This document shows positions 42,967-51,697 of a stretch of DNA of 64,000 nucleotides, piece by piece. The stretch covers positions 310,001-374,000 of the forward strand of contig JBAZWD010000001.1 of the NCBI GenBank assembly GCA_041660525.1, read 5' to 3'. The stretch comes from JABCZS01 sp041660525. Its GTDB lineage: Bacteria > Pseudomonadota > Gammaproteobacteria > JABCZS01. Position numbers and translations under genes: made by a program. The notes under the pieces are model-generated. The model was given only the letters and a program-made list of their open reading frames with translations, had not been told where the DNA came from and searched no databases. The first letter of the stretch is position 1; every line of letters begins with the position of its first letter.

Positions 42967-43662
42967 ATGATAGGTATTATCGCTGCAATGCAGCAAGAAA
43001 CTGTTTTTTTAAAACAACATATGAGTGAAGTGGAATCTGTGTCTATCGGCGAGTGTATTTTTTTTACAGGTAAAATCAATCATACGCCTGTTGTTTTATT
43101 GCAATGTGGTATTGGCAAAGTCAATGCAGCTGTGGGCACTGCTTTATTAATTGAACGCTTTAAACCCACTTTTGTGATTAATACCGGCGTCGCCGGTGGT
43201 TTGCATCCTAGTTTATCAGTAGGTGATATTGTTATTTCTATTTCTGTACGTCACCATGATGTTGATTTAACTATTTGGGGTTATGAGCATGGGCAATTGC
43301 CGAAATTGCCTGCGGTATTTACCCCCAGCCAAGTATTAATTGAAGCAGCGCTTTGTGCTGCAAAAAAAATGTCGATGCATGTCACACAAGGTTTAATTGT
43401 TTCAGGAGATAGCTTTATTCACCAAGAAGAGGATATTGAAAAAATAAAACAAAAATTTCCAGGCGTACATGCAGTTGAAATGGAAGCCGCGTCCATTGCG
43501 CAAGTATGCCATCAATTCAAAATTCCATTTGTAATCATCCGCGCTTTATCCGACATTGCGGGCAAAGAATCTTTAGTTTCATTCAATGATTTTCTAGAAG
43601 AAGCAGCAAAAAATTCAGCTCAATTAATTTTATATACTTTAGCTGAGCTTAAGACTGAATAG
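42967..43662 (+). CDS. mtnN: 5'-methylthioadenosine/S-adenosylhomocysteine nucleosidase
   Basis: A 231-residue PNP/MTAN protein: MIGIIAAMQQE at the start, GIGKVNAAVGTALLIERF, INTGVAGGLHPSLSVGDIVIS, DSFIH and the catalytic region VEMEAASIAQVCHQF then IIRALSDIAG. It cleaves MTA and SAH in methionine salvage. Its end overlaps the convergent histidine kinase gene by 14 bp. Confidence 0.93.
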   Translation: MIGIIAAMQQETVFLKQHMSEVESVSIGECIFFTGKINHTPVVLLQCGIGKVNAAVGTALLIERFKPTFVINTGVAGGLHPSLSVGDIVISISVRHHDVDLTIWGYEHGQLPKLPAVFTPSQVLIEAALCAAKKMSMHVTQGLIVSGDSFIHQEEDIEKIKQKFPGVHAVEMEAASIAQVCHQFKIPFVIIRALSDIAGKESLVSFNDFLEEAAKNSAQLILYTLAELKTE

Positions 43663-44863
43663 GTAAATATATTTTTACTTGTAAGCCCTGTGGTTTCGTA
43701 TTCGTTAGAATCACACGTCCTTTTAATGCTTGAATGATTTCAACAAAAATCGCTAAACCAAGACCCGTGCCTTGCGAATTGCTACGTGCGACATTGGCAC
43801 GATAAAGCGGTTGTGTAATTTTTGATAATAATTCTTCGGGAACGCCGGAACCTGAGTCGGTAATACTGATCATGATTTCATTATTTTCTTTTTGCATTAA
43901 AATTTTTACAGGCGCTGCGCCATATTGGAAGGCATTCGCTAAAACATTATCAATGCCGCGTTGTAATTGCCTTGGGTTTGCTTGCACTAAAAGTGGTTGC
44001 GCAGGTAGATTTAATTCTATGCTTTGTGGTGGATATTGTTCTGCACAGCTTTCTAATAAGCCTGCTAAATCTACGGCTTGTAAAGGTTGTTTTTCTTGTG
44101 TGCTGGTATAACTTAAAAATTGCTCTTGTAAATAATTAATTTGTTCCACATCATTAATTAAAGCCTGTTTTTTTTGCGCATCTAAATGAGGTAGCATTTC
44201 AATTGCGATACGTATACGTGCGAGCGGTGTGCAAATATCATGTGCAACGCCTGCCAAAACCAATTGCCGATGCTTGTCAAATTCATTAATTTCCATCATC
44301 ATTTGATAAACGGTTTGCGAAACTTCGCGTATTTCTTTGGGCCCCGAAGTTAATGCAGGTTTTATTTCACGATTATTTTTAAAGGATAATAAGTTTTCAG
44401 TGAGTTGCGCTAAAGGTTTTTTTATCATCCGCGTGAGAACATAAGCACTTAGGGAAATTAAAATGAATAATAAAATCAGCTTAGGTGCCAGAAACGTAAA
44501 AAGAAAAAAGGGTGACGTTGTCAAGGTAAGCTTTTGCCATTCTTGCGAACTGCTTTGAATCCAAAATATATTTTTTATATTCGGATCATGAAAAATAGCA
44601 GTGTTTTTAAATTTCTTTTGAATGTGCGGAGGTGCAGGTTTTAAATCATCTGGCACTTGCCTTAAGTCAAGGGCGTCATATTTTTGTGTTAATAATAAAT
44701 GTTCTATTTGTGCAACTTCGATAGATTCTTGATTTTTTTTATCTGTTTTAAAAGTCAGCGTGCCGGTGATGGCGGCATAAAATATTAATCCAGCGGCTAT
44801 GACTAGCATTAAAATACTAAATAAACTTTTAGGATAGATTTTATTCACTGGCTTTTCCTTCAT
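43649..44863 (-). CDS. EnvZ-like sensor histidine kinase
   Basis: A 404-residue membrane kinase: membrane helix about 14-36, a periplasmic loop of roughly 90 residues, a second helix about 128-150, HAMP, H-box GVAHDICTPLARIRIAIEML with phosphoacceptor H208, N-box NVLANAFQYGA, then DSGSGVPEELL and GTGLGLAI. The layout and partner match OmpR/EnvZ-type systems. It overlaps the response regulator gene by 23 bp. Confidence 0.92.
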   Translation of the reverse strand: MKEKPVNKIYPKSLFSILMLVIAAGLIFYAAITGTLTFKTDKKNQESIEVAQIEHLLLTQKYDALDLRQVPDDLKPAPPHIQKKFKNTAIFHDPNIKNIFWIQSSSQEWQKLTLTTSPFFLFTFLAPKLILLFILISLSAYVLTRMIKKPLAQLTENLLSFKNNREIKPALTSGPKEIREVSQTVYQMMMEINEFDKHRQLVLAGVAHDICTPLARIRIAIEMLPHLDAQKKQALINDVEQINYLQEQFLSYTSTQEKQPLQAVDLAGLLESCAEQYPPQSIELNLPAQPLLVQANPRQLQRGIDNVLANAFQYGAAPVKILMQKENNEIMISITDSGSGVPEELLSKITQPLYRANVARSNSQGTGLGLAIFVEIIQALKGRVILTNTKPQGLQVKIYLPIQS

Positions 44864-45560
44864 CCGACATAAACATATAACCTGTGCCCCATACCGTTTG
44901 AATGTAACGCGGTTGTTGCGGATTAGGTTCTATTATTTTTCTTAAACGTGAAATTTGTGTATCAATCGAGCGATCAAACGCTACATGATTTTTCCCGTGC
45001 GCTAAAGTCAGTAATCGATCACGACTTAATGCTTGCCCCGGATGACTGACCAGCGTTTGCAAAATAGCAAATTCAGTAGTAGATAAAACAATTTCTTCGT
45101 TATCATTTTTTAATAAACGTTGCGCTGGAATAAATGTGTAAGCACCAATTTGTATGGGCGCCATATCCAGCGCACCCAAATTGCGCTCGGCGCGTTTAAA
45201 AATAGCACCAATGCGCGCTAATAATTCGCGAGGATTAAAAGGCTTAGCTAAATAATCATCAGCGCCTAATTCTAATCCGGTAATACGATCAATATCTGTA
45301 TTGCGAGCAGTTAACATAATGACAGGTAGTTCAGGTTGTACATGTCGCAGTCTTGCCAGAAAATGAATGCCATCTTCGGTGGGTAACATTCTATCAAGTA
45401 TCAATAAATCAATGTTTTTATGCGCTAAATACTTTTGGGCCACGGGTGTATCATTTAGGGTGTCAACGATAAAACCTTGCTCAGTCAAATATTCAGACAA
45501 TAGGCTGCATAAACGATTATCGTCATCGACCACTAATATACGTTTTTTACGTGTTTCCAT
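44841..45560 (-). CDS. OmpR-family response regulator
   Basis: A 239-residue regulator: receiver domain with acidic pocket DDD (12-14), phosphorylation site D56 in LLILDRMLP and K in YLAKPFNPREL; C-terminal winged helix (FDRSIDTQISRLRKIIEPNPQQPRYIQTVWGTGYMF). Very close to OmpR in wording. Translation is coupled to the kinase. Tandem GTGTC motifs in the upstream region are candidate autoregulatory sites. Confidence 0.93.
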   Translation of the reverse strand: METRKKRILVVDDDNRLCSLLSEYLTEQGFIVDTLNDTPVAQKYLAHKNIDLLILDRMLPTEDGIHFLARLRHVQPELPVIMLTARNTDIDRITGLELGADDYLAKPFNPRELLARIGAIFKRAERNLGALDMAPIQIGAYTFIPAQRLLKNDNEEIVLSTTEFAILQTLVSHPGQALSRDRLLTLAHGKNHVAFDRSIDTQISRLRKIIEPNPQQPRYIQTVWGTGYMFMSDEGKASE

Positions 45561-45594
45561 GGTTTGATTCTAGCAAATATCAACTTAAAAAACT

Positions 45595-45627
45595 GTGTCT
45601 AAATGTGTCAAGTTTGAGTTTTGACAC
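45595..45627. promoter_or_regulatory. Tandem GTGTC motifs upstream of the OmpR-type regulator
   Basis: GTGTC at 45595 and again at 45605, exactly 10 bp apart, followed by TTGACAC at 45621, which forms a perfect 7-bp inverted repeat with GTGTCAA (45605-45611). OmpR-family proteins bind direct repeats of about 10-bp spacing. The array lies 35-67 bp before the regulator start and also upstream of the divergent membrane protein. Confidence 0.5.
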
Positions 45628-45681
45628 GTCCGGACAAGGTTGAAAGCTAATTAAATAGTAATTAAATGCGATAATGTAAGT

Positions 45682-46446
45682 ATGAAACTTGAAGTTTATA
45701 TTGCATTTATAAAAGCATTGTTTTTATTAGCATTATTGCTGGATCTATTGATACGGCTATGGTTATCGATGCTGGAGTTGATTTTAAATGGCCCAGGTGC
45801 TGCAGGTGCTTTTACCTGGGGTGTGGGTTTACTCTTTATTATCTGTAGTTTTGCGACATTGTTTCCTTTGGTTGTACCACTTTTAGCTTGCGTTTTTGCA
45901 GTTGTCGTTTTAATGACTTTCTTGTGGCCAAAATCAGAAGCAGCGCTGCTATTATCGCCTTTGCTGGATTTTTTATTAAAAATTTTTAGTGTAGGTGGGG
46001 CAATTTATTTTTCTCTAACTTGGATCGGTTTAGCATTTACCGCAGCAGCGTTGTCATTAGGGATTATGTTTGCAATCTCAGCAGTAGGAGCGATTTTAGC
46101 TTTTGCAGCTTTATATGTTATCGGTGCAGAACCAGGTTTATTGCATAGTTTTATCACCCAAGTAATAGGCGCAGGTGGTGCAATCAATTGGTTATTAGGA
46201 TTTTTAGCACTGTTAACATTGGGTGCAGGTGCAACATTTGCAACGCCAGTGTTGTTGGCTATTCCCGCAGTGATAGTGGTTTTGGCCGCAATCACTTGGT
46301 ATTTTAACAAAAAAGACGCAGTTAATACGGCGTGTTTGTCTTGCTTTTCTTGGCAAACCACAGGCCAACCTCAAATAAAATCCAAAGCGGGATCGCTAGA
46401 AGAGTCTGAGATATTACGTCCGGCGGTGTTAAAAGCATCCCTATAA
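45682..46446 (+). CDS. Hydrophobic multi-span membrane protein, unknown
   Basis: A 254-residue protein with about six membrane segments rich in Leu, Ala, Ile and Gly, followed by a polar tail from about residue 212 (KKDAVNTACLSCFSW onward). No family was recognised. The last 125 bp lie antisense inside the 3' end of tatC; the tail there has no sequence character of its own. The original stop may have been lost. It diverges from the OmpR-type regulator and may be under its control. Confidence 0.6.
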   Translation: MKLEVYIAFIKALFLLALLLDLLIRLWLSMLELILNGPGAAGAFTWGVGLLFIICSFATLFPLVVPLLACVFAVVVLMTFLWPKSEAALLLSPLLDFLLKIFSVGGAIYFSLTWIGLAFTAAALSLGIMFAISAVGAILAFAALYVIGAEPGLLHSFITQVIGAGGAINWLLGFLALLTLGAGATFATPVLLAIPAVIVVLAAITWYFNKKDAVNTACLSCFSWQTTGQPQIKSKAGSLEESEILRPAVLKASL

Positions 46447-47035
46447 CAAACGCCCCGATAATAACATAAGGTCTTTGCGCGCTGAGTGTGACAGGATTGA
46501 GAATATTCAATTTACATAACACTAAAATCAAAATCGGAATTTGAAATGCTAATCCAAAAGCAAAAAACATTTTTAAAACAAAATTTAAATAAGAAGCAAT
46601 ATCTGTCATGACGGTCACGCCAGCTGGCGCGCTATAAATAAAAAATGAAAACGTCATCGGCAGAACAATAAAATAAGCAAATAAAATTCCGCCATAAAAT
46701 AAAGTGAGACTAGAGAGAAATACCGGCATGAAAAATTTCTTTTCATGTTGGTACAAACCCGGCGCGATAAATTTCCAAAGTTGATAAAGTACAAAAGGAA
46801 TGGCAATAAATATCGCGAGTGTTAATGCGAGTTTCATCGGGACTAAAAATGGTGTTGCCACATCGATCGCTATCATTTGACTATTGGGCGGCAAAAATTT
46901 CAATAAAGGTTGCGCAAGCGTTGTGTAGAGTTGTTTTGCGTAAAATAAAAGAGCGATAAAAACAAGCGCAATGCTTAAAAAGCAACGTAATAAAACCTGG
47001 CGTAATTCAAGGAGTTGTTCGACTGTACTGTTCAT
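46322..47035 (-). CDS. tatC: Twin-arginine translocase subunit TatC
   Basis: A 237-residue TatC with six membrane segments. Conserved features include LRQVLLRCFLSIA at the N-terminus, ATPFLVPMKLALTLAIFIAIPFVLYQLWKFIAPGLYQHEK, FAYFIVLP, FAFGLAFQIPI and GMLLTPPDVISQTLLAIPLW. TatC binds the twin-arginine signal. Its C-terminus extends as in other TatC proteins, so the overlap with the convergent membrane gene is real. It starts inside the tatB stop (ATGA). Confidence 0.96.
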   Translation of the reverse strand: MNSTVEQLLELRQVLLRCFLSIALVFIALLFYAKQLYTTLAQPLLKFLPPNSQMIAIDVATPFLVPMKLALTLAIFIAIPFVLYQLWKFIAPGLYQHEKKFFMPVFLSSLTLFYGGILFAYFIVLPMTFSFFIYSAPAGVTVMTDIASYLNFVLKMFFAFGLAFQIPILILVLCKLNILNPVTLSAQRPYVIIGAFVIGMLLTPPDVISQTLLAIPLWILFEVGLWFAKKSKTNTPY

Positions 47036-47190
47036 GATTCAAGTTCACGCGTAATCGCAGCTTTAATTTGCTTAAAGCGTTTAATAAAACGATTGATATA
47101 TTGCATGGCTTTGGGTAGTTGTTTTGGGCCTAAAACCAGTATGGCGACAACCAATACTAAAAGTATTTCCCCAAGACCGATGCCGGACAT
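47032..47190 (-). CDS. tatB: Twin-arginine translocase subunit TatB, unusually short
   Basis: A 52-residue protein: MSGIGLGEILLVLVVAILVL, then GPKQLPKAMQYINRFIKRFKQ. Glu8 and the LGPKQLP hinge are TatB hallmarks (TatA has a Phe-Gly hinge). E. coli TatB has 171 residues; here the protein ends soon after the amphipathic helix, without the long charged tail. Overlaps with tatA (1 bp) and tatC (4 bp) show that the gene is intact and translationally coupled. Confidence 0.88.
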   Translation of the reverse strand: MSGIGLGEILLVLVVAILVLGPKQLPKAMQYINRFIKRFKQIKAAITRELES

Positions 47191-47360
47191 TATTTATCCT
47201 CTTTTTTATCATCGCTTTTGTCATCAAGACCTTTGCGAAAATTCTTCAAGGCTTTGCCTAAATCAAAACCCATATGCTTAATTCTTTTAGTGCCAAAAAT
47301 GACGACGACTATGAGTAGAATAATTAATAATTGCCAAATGCTAATGCCGCCAAAACCCAT
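47190..47360 (-). CDS. tatA: Twin-arginine translocase subunit TatA
   Basis: A 56-residue protein: MGFGGISIWQLLIILLIVVV, then IFGTKRIKHMGFDLGKALKNFRKGL and an acidic/lysine tail. The FG hinge and SIWQ start are typical of TatA, which forms the translocation pore. GGAGG lies five bases upstream of the ATG, within the end of hinT. Too short for many ORF finders. Confidence 0.93.
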   Translation of the reverse strand: MGFGGISIWQLLIILLIVVVIFGTKRIKHMGFDLGKALKNFRKGLDDKSDDKKEDK

Positions 47361-47361
47361 A

Positions 47362-47676
47362 TTAGCCTCCTAAGATATGTGCATGTAAATGAAATATAAT
47401 TTGTCCGCCGCGGCTGCCGGTATTGATCTGAGTGCGGTAGCCATTCAAATGATTTTGTTTGGCAATCTGGGGGATTAACAGCATCATTTTCGCCAGCATT
47501 TCGCTGTGTGAGGCATCGATATGATCTAAACTATCAATATGTAATTTAGGAATTAATAATAAATGGACCGGCGCTTTTGGATGTATATCTTTAAACGCCA
47601 TAAATTCATCATTTTCAAAAACAATATCCGCGGGTAATTTTTTATCTTTGATTTTACAAAATAAACAATCGGTCAT
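47362..47676 (-). CDS. hinT: HIT-family purine nucleoside phosphoramidase
   Basis: A 104-residue HIT protein: CLFCKIKDKKLPADIVFENDEFMAFKDIHPKAPVHLLLIPKLHID and the HIT motif HLHAHILGG at the C-terminus. It hydrolyses AMP-lysine and related phosphoramidates. It starts 4 bp inside the end of hemB and its last codons carry the tatA ribosome-binding site, so hemB-hinT-tatABC is one unit. Slightly shorter than the usual 112-119 residues. Confidence 0.93.
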   Translation of the reverse strand: MTDCLFCKIKDKKLPADIVFENDEFMAFKDIHPKAPVHLLLIPKLHIDSLDHIDASHSEMLAKMMLLIPQIAKQNHLNGYRTQINTGSRGGQIIFHLHAHILGG

Positions 47677-48686
47677 GATTTGTCCTTAAGCCATTTGGCA
47701 ATATCTTTCGCAAAATAAGTAATAATAATATCCGCGCCCGCCCGTTTAAATGCGATCATAGTTTCCATCACTGCTAAGCGTTCGTCTAAATATTTTTTTT
47801 CACTCGCAGCTTTAATCATCGCGTATTCGCCGCTGACTTGATAAACCACCGTTGGCATTTTAAATGTTTCTTTTACACGCGCAACAATATCTAAATAAGG
47901 CAAACCCGGTTTTATCATTACCAAATCAGCGCCTTCTTGTAAATCTAGCGCAACTTCATGCAAGGCTTCATCGCTATTTGCAGGATTCATTTGATACGTT
48001 AATTTATTTTGTTTACCCAAATGTGAAGATGAGCCTACGGCATCACGAAAGGGGCCATAAAAATTAGAGGCATATTTTGCAGAATAGGCGAGTAAAATAA
48101 TATGTGGGTACCCGGCTTCATCTAATGCTTTACGAACTGCACCAATACGACCATCCATCATATCCGATGGCGCAAAAATATCATTGCCAGCTTTCGCGTG
48201 AGAAAGGGCTTGTTTTACTAAAACCGCTATCGTTTCATCGTTTAAAACTTCGCCGATTGAATTGGTTAAACCATCTTGTCCGCTTAAGGTATAGGGATCT
48301 AAAGCACCATCAGTCATGACGCCTAAATCGGGACATGTTTGCTTAATTAATTTAACAGCGCGTTGAATTAAACCTTCAGGGTTATAAGCGGCTTTAGCAT
48401 CAGCTGATTTTTCATGCTCACTGGAGGGAAATAAAGCCACAGCTCTTATCCCAAGCGATTGAATTTCTTGAACTTCTTGTGCAAGCTCATTCAAGGGAAT
48501 ACGCTCGATTCCAGGCATACTGGCAATCGATTCACGCGTACTGTTGGCTGTTACAAAAATAGGGTACAGCAAATCGCTAATATGTAATTGATTTTCTTGA
48601 ACAAAATCACGCACAAACGCTTGTCCGCGGTTGCGGCGCATGCGTGTCAGCGGAAAAGGTGCGCGATTAACATTAAAGTGTGACAT
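47673..48686 (-). CDS. hemB: Delta-aminolevulinic acid dehydratase (porphobilinogen synthase)
   Basis: A 337-residue HemB. The Schiff-base lysines are in LLAYSAKYASNFYGPFRDA and YQVSGEYAMIKAA. SLGIRAVALFP, MTDGALDPYT and DMMDGRIGAVRKALD are conserved. It joins two 5-aminolevulinates to porphobilinogen. It diverges from ispG over 47 bp, where two overlapping promoter-like elements are found. Confidence 0.96.
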   Translation of the reverse strand: MSHFNVNRAPFPLTRMRRNRGQAFVRDFVQENQLHISDLLYPIFVTANSTRESIASMPGIERIPLNELAQEVQEIQSLGIRAVALFPSSEHEKSADAKAAYNPEGLIQRAVKLIKQTCPDLGVMTDGALDPYTLSGQDGLTNSIGEVLNDETIAVLVKQALSHAKAGNDIFAPSDMMDGRIGAVRKALDEAGYPHIILLAYSAKYASNFYGPFRDAVGSSSHLGKQNKLTYQMNPANSDEALHEVALDLQEGADLVMIKPGLPYLDIVARVKETFKMPTVVYQVSGEYAMIKAASEKKYLDERLAVMETMIAFKRAGADIIITYFAKDIAKWLKDKS

Positions 48687-48716
48687 CGTAGTATAATACC
48701 AGATTTCGTAGTATAA
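48686..48716. promoter_or_regulatory. Tandem TCGTAGTATAA elements between hemB and ispG
   Basis: The 11-mer TCGTAGTATAA occurs at 48686-48696 and 48706-48716, exactly 20 bp apart (two helical turns). The first continues as TATAAT (48692-48697), a consensus -10 box for ispG; the second as TATAAA. Either tandem ispG promoters or a repeated regulator site. Confidence 0.5.
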
Positions 48717-48733
48717 AATCGAGGTCTTAAGCT

Positions 48734-49996
48734 ATGTTACTTAGTGATAATCCTATTCAACGTCATCAAACAATCGCTGTTCAAGTAGGTTCTGTAACCA
48801 TAGGCGGCGGCGCGCCCGTTGTTGTGCAATCCATGGCAGATACAGACACCGCTAATGTTGAAGCGACCATACAACAAGTTTTTGATTTGCATGAAGCCGG
48901 TTCTGAAATTGTTAGAATAACGGTAAATAATGAAGCTGCCGCACGCGCAGTTCCATTGATTCGCGCGGGTTTAGATGCGCGTGGCTGTCATGTGCCTTTA
49001 ATTGGTGATTTTCATTATAACGGTCATCGTTTACTGAATGATTTTCCAGAATGCGCACAAGTATTAGATAAATACCGCATCAATCCAGGCAATGTGGGTT
49101 ATGGCCAAAAACGTGATTTGCAATTTGCGAGCATGATAGAAGTTGCCATTAAACATAATAAACCTGTTCGTATAGGTGTGAATTGGGGAAGCTTAGATCA
49201 AGATTTATTGGCAAAATTATTAGATGATAATGCAAAACTATCAACTCCCAAACCATTAGGCGAAATTACGCGCGAAGCTTTAATTACTTCCGCGCTAAGT
49301 AGTGCAGAATATGCGCAAGAATTGGGAATGGCTAAAAATAAAATTATTATTGCGTGTAAAGTCAGCACGGTGCAAGATTTAGTATCACTCTATCAAGAGT
49401 TAGCCAAGCGCAGTACATATGCGTTGCATTTAGGTTTAACCGAAGCAGGCATGGGTTCAAAAGGTATTGTGAGCACAACCGCAGGTTTAAGTATTTTATT
49501 ACAGCAAGGTATTGGTGATACCATTAGGGCATCATTAACACCAGAGCCTGGCGCATTACGCACGAAAGAAGTCACTGTTTGCCAAGAAATTTTACAAGCC
49601 ATGGGTTTGCGTGCATTTACGCCCAGCGTTACAGCCTGTCCTGGTTGTGGTCGAACAACAAGTGCATACTTTCGTGAACTTACACAACAAATTCAAGATT
49701 TTATTCGCAATGAAATGCCTACATGGCGCAATATTTATCCCGGCGTAGAAAATATGAAAGTTGCGGTAATGGGTTGTATTGTGAATGGTCCTGGCGAAAG
49801 CAAACATGCAGACATAGGCATTAGTTTACCTGGAACAGGCGAATCACCGGTTGCGCCAGTCTTTATTGATGGTGAAAAAGCCATGACGCTTCGGGGCGAT
49901 CATATTGCTGAAGAATTTAAAGTGATCGTTACTGATTATATTAAAAATAAATATGGAATAAAACAACATGTCACAGAAGATAGTACTAGCCAGTAG
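48734..49996 (+). CDS. ispG: 4-hydroxy-3-methylbut-2-enyl-diphosphate synthase (flavodoxin)
   Basis: A 420-residue IspG of the MEP isoprenoid pathway: VVVQSMADTDTANVEAT, GDFHYNGH, YRINPGNVGYGQKRD at the N-terminal TIM barrel; 4Fe-4S ligands in TACPGCGRTT and VMGCIVNGPGESK. The final codons overlap rdgB by 29 bp. Confidence 0.96.
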   Translation: MLLSDNPIQRHQTIAVQVGSVTIGGGAPVVVQSMADTDTANVEATIQQVFDLHEAGSEIVRITVNNEAAARAVPLIRAGLDARGCHVPLIGDFHYNGHRLLNDFPECAQVLDKYRINPGNVGYGQKRDLQFASMIEVAIKHNKPVRIGVNWGSLDQDLLAKLLDDNAKLSTPKPLGEITREALITSALSSAEYAQELGMAKNKIIIACKVSTVQDLVSLYQELAKRSTYALHLGLTEAGMGSKGIVSTTAGLSILLQQGIGDTIRASLTPEPGALRTKEVTVCQEILQAMGLRAFTPSVTACPGCGRTTSAYFRELTQQIQDFIRNEMPTWRNIYPGVENMKVAVMGCIVNGPGESKHADIGISLPGTGESPVAPVFIDGEKAMTLRGDHIAEEFKVIVTDYIKNKYGIKQHVTEDSTSQ

Positions 49997-50570
49997 TAAT
50001 CATGGAAAATTAAAAGAATTAGCAGAACTTATTGCTGATTTTGATTTTCAAATCATGACACAATCTGAATTTGGCGTAGAACCTGCGGCTGAAACCGCGT
50101 TAACTTTCGTAGAAAATGCTTTAATCAAAGCGCGTCATGCCTGTGAGAGAACGGGATTACCTTCTATTTCTGATGATTCGGGTTTAGTGGTTGCTGCATT
50201 AAATGGTCAGCCGGGCGTATATTCAGCACGTTTTGCTGGCGAGCATTCCAATGACAAAAAAAATATTGAATTATTATTGCACGAATTAGTGGAAGTACCG
50301 AACGAAGAACGCAATGCGTATTTTGTGTCCGTGTGTGTGTTTATGCGCACAAAAGATGATCCAAGTCCTATTGTGACGCAAGGTACATGGCACGGGAAAA
50401 TCTTACTAGCGCCGATTGGTGAACATGGTTTTGGTTATGATCCCGTATTTTATGTTCCGACACATCATTGCAGCGCTGCACAATTAGATCCAGACCTTAA
50501 AAATCAAATCAGTCATCGTGGCTTAGCGATGCATGCTTTACGTACAGAGTTAGAACGGTGTTATCGTTAA
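49968..50570 (+). CDS. rdgB: Non-canonical purine NTP pyrophosphatase (dITP/XTP)
   Basis: A 200-residue RdgB/HAM1 protein: KIVLASSNHGKLKELAELI, ETALTFVENALIKARHAC, SISDDSGLVVAALNGQPGVYSARFAGEH and HGFGYDPVFYVP then ISHRG. It removes dITP and XTP from the nucleotide pool. It overlaps ispG by 29 bp and hemW by 13 bp. Confidence 0.95.
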   Translation: MSQKIVLASSNHGKLKELAELIADFDFQIMTQSEFGVEPAAETALTFVENALIKARHACERTGLPSISDDSGLVVAALNGQPGVYSARFAGEHSNDKKNIELLLHELVEVPNEERNAYFVSVCVFMRTKDDPSPIVTQGTWHGKILLAPIGEHGFGYDPVFYVPTHHCSAAQLDPDLKNQISHRGLAMHALRTELERCYR

Positions 50571-51697
50571 TTCCACTGGCACTTTATATTCACTTTCCGT
50601 GGTGTACCAGTAAATGTCCGTACTGCGATTTTAATTCTTATGCAAAAACAAAAGATCCCATTCCAGAAGCCGATTATATTGCTGCATTAAAACAAGATTT
50701 AAAAAACGATTTAGAAAAAGTACAAGGGCGTAAATTAGTCAGTATTTTTATGGGCGGAGGAACACCGAGTTTATTTTCACCTGATCACATTGCAGATTTA
50801 TTAGCTTATATCCATCAGCATATTGGTTTTGAAAAAAATATTGAAATTACTTTAGAGGCTAATCCTGAATCATTAGATTATGAAAAATTAATCGGTTATC
50901 GTGCAGCCGGCGTGAATCGTATTTCAATTGGCGTGCAAAGTTTTAATGTTGATCAATTAAAAAAGCTAGGGCGTGCGCATAATAGTGCACAAGCGTTTGC
51001 GGCAATTACCGCCGTTCAAAAAGCAGGATTTACCAATTACAATATTGATTTAATGTATGGTCTGCCTAAGCAAACTGTTGAGGAAGCATTGAGCGATTTG
51101 CAAGAAGCATTACAATTCTCCCCAAAGCATTTATCTTGGTATCATTTGACATTAGAGCCTAATACAGTTTTTTATAATAGTCCGCCTAAGCATTTACCCT
51201 CTGATTCAAGATTAATTGAAATTGAAAAAAATGGCCGTGAATATTTAGCGAGTAAAAATTTACAACGTTATGAAATTTCTGCTTATGCACGTCCAGGTCT
51301 TCACGCGCGGCATAATTGTAATTATTGGGAATTTGGTGATTATCTAGGTATCGGTGCAGGTGCACATGGGAAAATAACCCATCCTGATCATATTGAGCGC
51401 CTATGGAAACAACGTACGCCACTTAAATATTTAAATAAAGAATCAAATTTTATTGGTGGCCAAAAAATATTAAATGCGCACGATTTAAAATTGGAATTTT
51501 TGATGAACGGTTTACGTTTAATTAATGGCGTTCCTAAACATTTATTTTCTGAGCGCACGGGTTTAAATATTTTAGAATTAGAATCCGAATTAAAATCATT
51601 ACAAAAAGAAAATCTATTGATAGATGGTGATGCTCGCATACAATTAACGCAGCAGGGTCAATTGTTTTTGGATGAAATTTTGACAAGGTTTGTTTAA
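50558..51697 (+). CDS. hemW: HemW, radical-SAM heme chaperone
   Basis: A 379-residue protein formerly called oxygen-independent coproporphyrinogen oxidase-like. The radical SAM cluster is C16-x3-C20-x2-C23 (FPWCTSKCPYC). IFMGGGTPSLF, TLEANPES, GVNRISIGVQSFN and NIDLMYGLP follow, then HARHNCNYWEFGDYLGIGAGAHG. The HemW pattern lacks the extra N-terminal Cys of HemN. The start is GTG inside the rdgB end. It overlaps the convergent toxin gene by 4 bp. Confidence 0.94.
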   Translation: MLSLIPLALYIHFPWCTSKCPYCDFNSYAKTKDPIPEADYIAALKQDLKNDLEKVQGRKLVSIFMGGGTPSLFSPDHIADLLAYIHQHIGFEKNIEITLEANPESLDYEKLIGYRAAGVNRISIGVQSFNVDQLKKLGRAHNSAQAFAAITAVQKAGFTNYNIDLMYGLPKQTVEEALSDLQEALQFSPKHLSWYHLTLEPNTVFYNSPPKHLPSDSRLIEIEKNGREYLASKNLQRYEISAYARPGLHARHNCNYWEFGDYLGIGAGAHGKITHPDHIERLWKQRTPLKYLNKESNFIGGQKILNAHDLKLEFLMNGLRLINGVPKHLFSERTGLNILELESELKSLQKENLLIDGDARIQLTQQGQLFLDEILTRFV

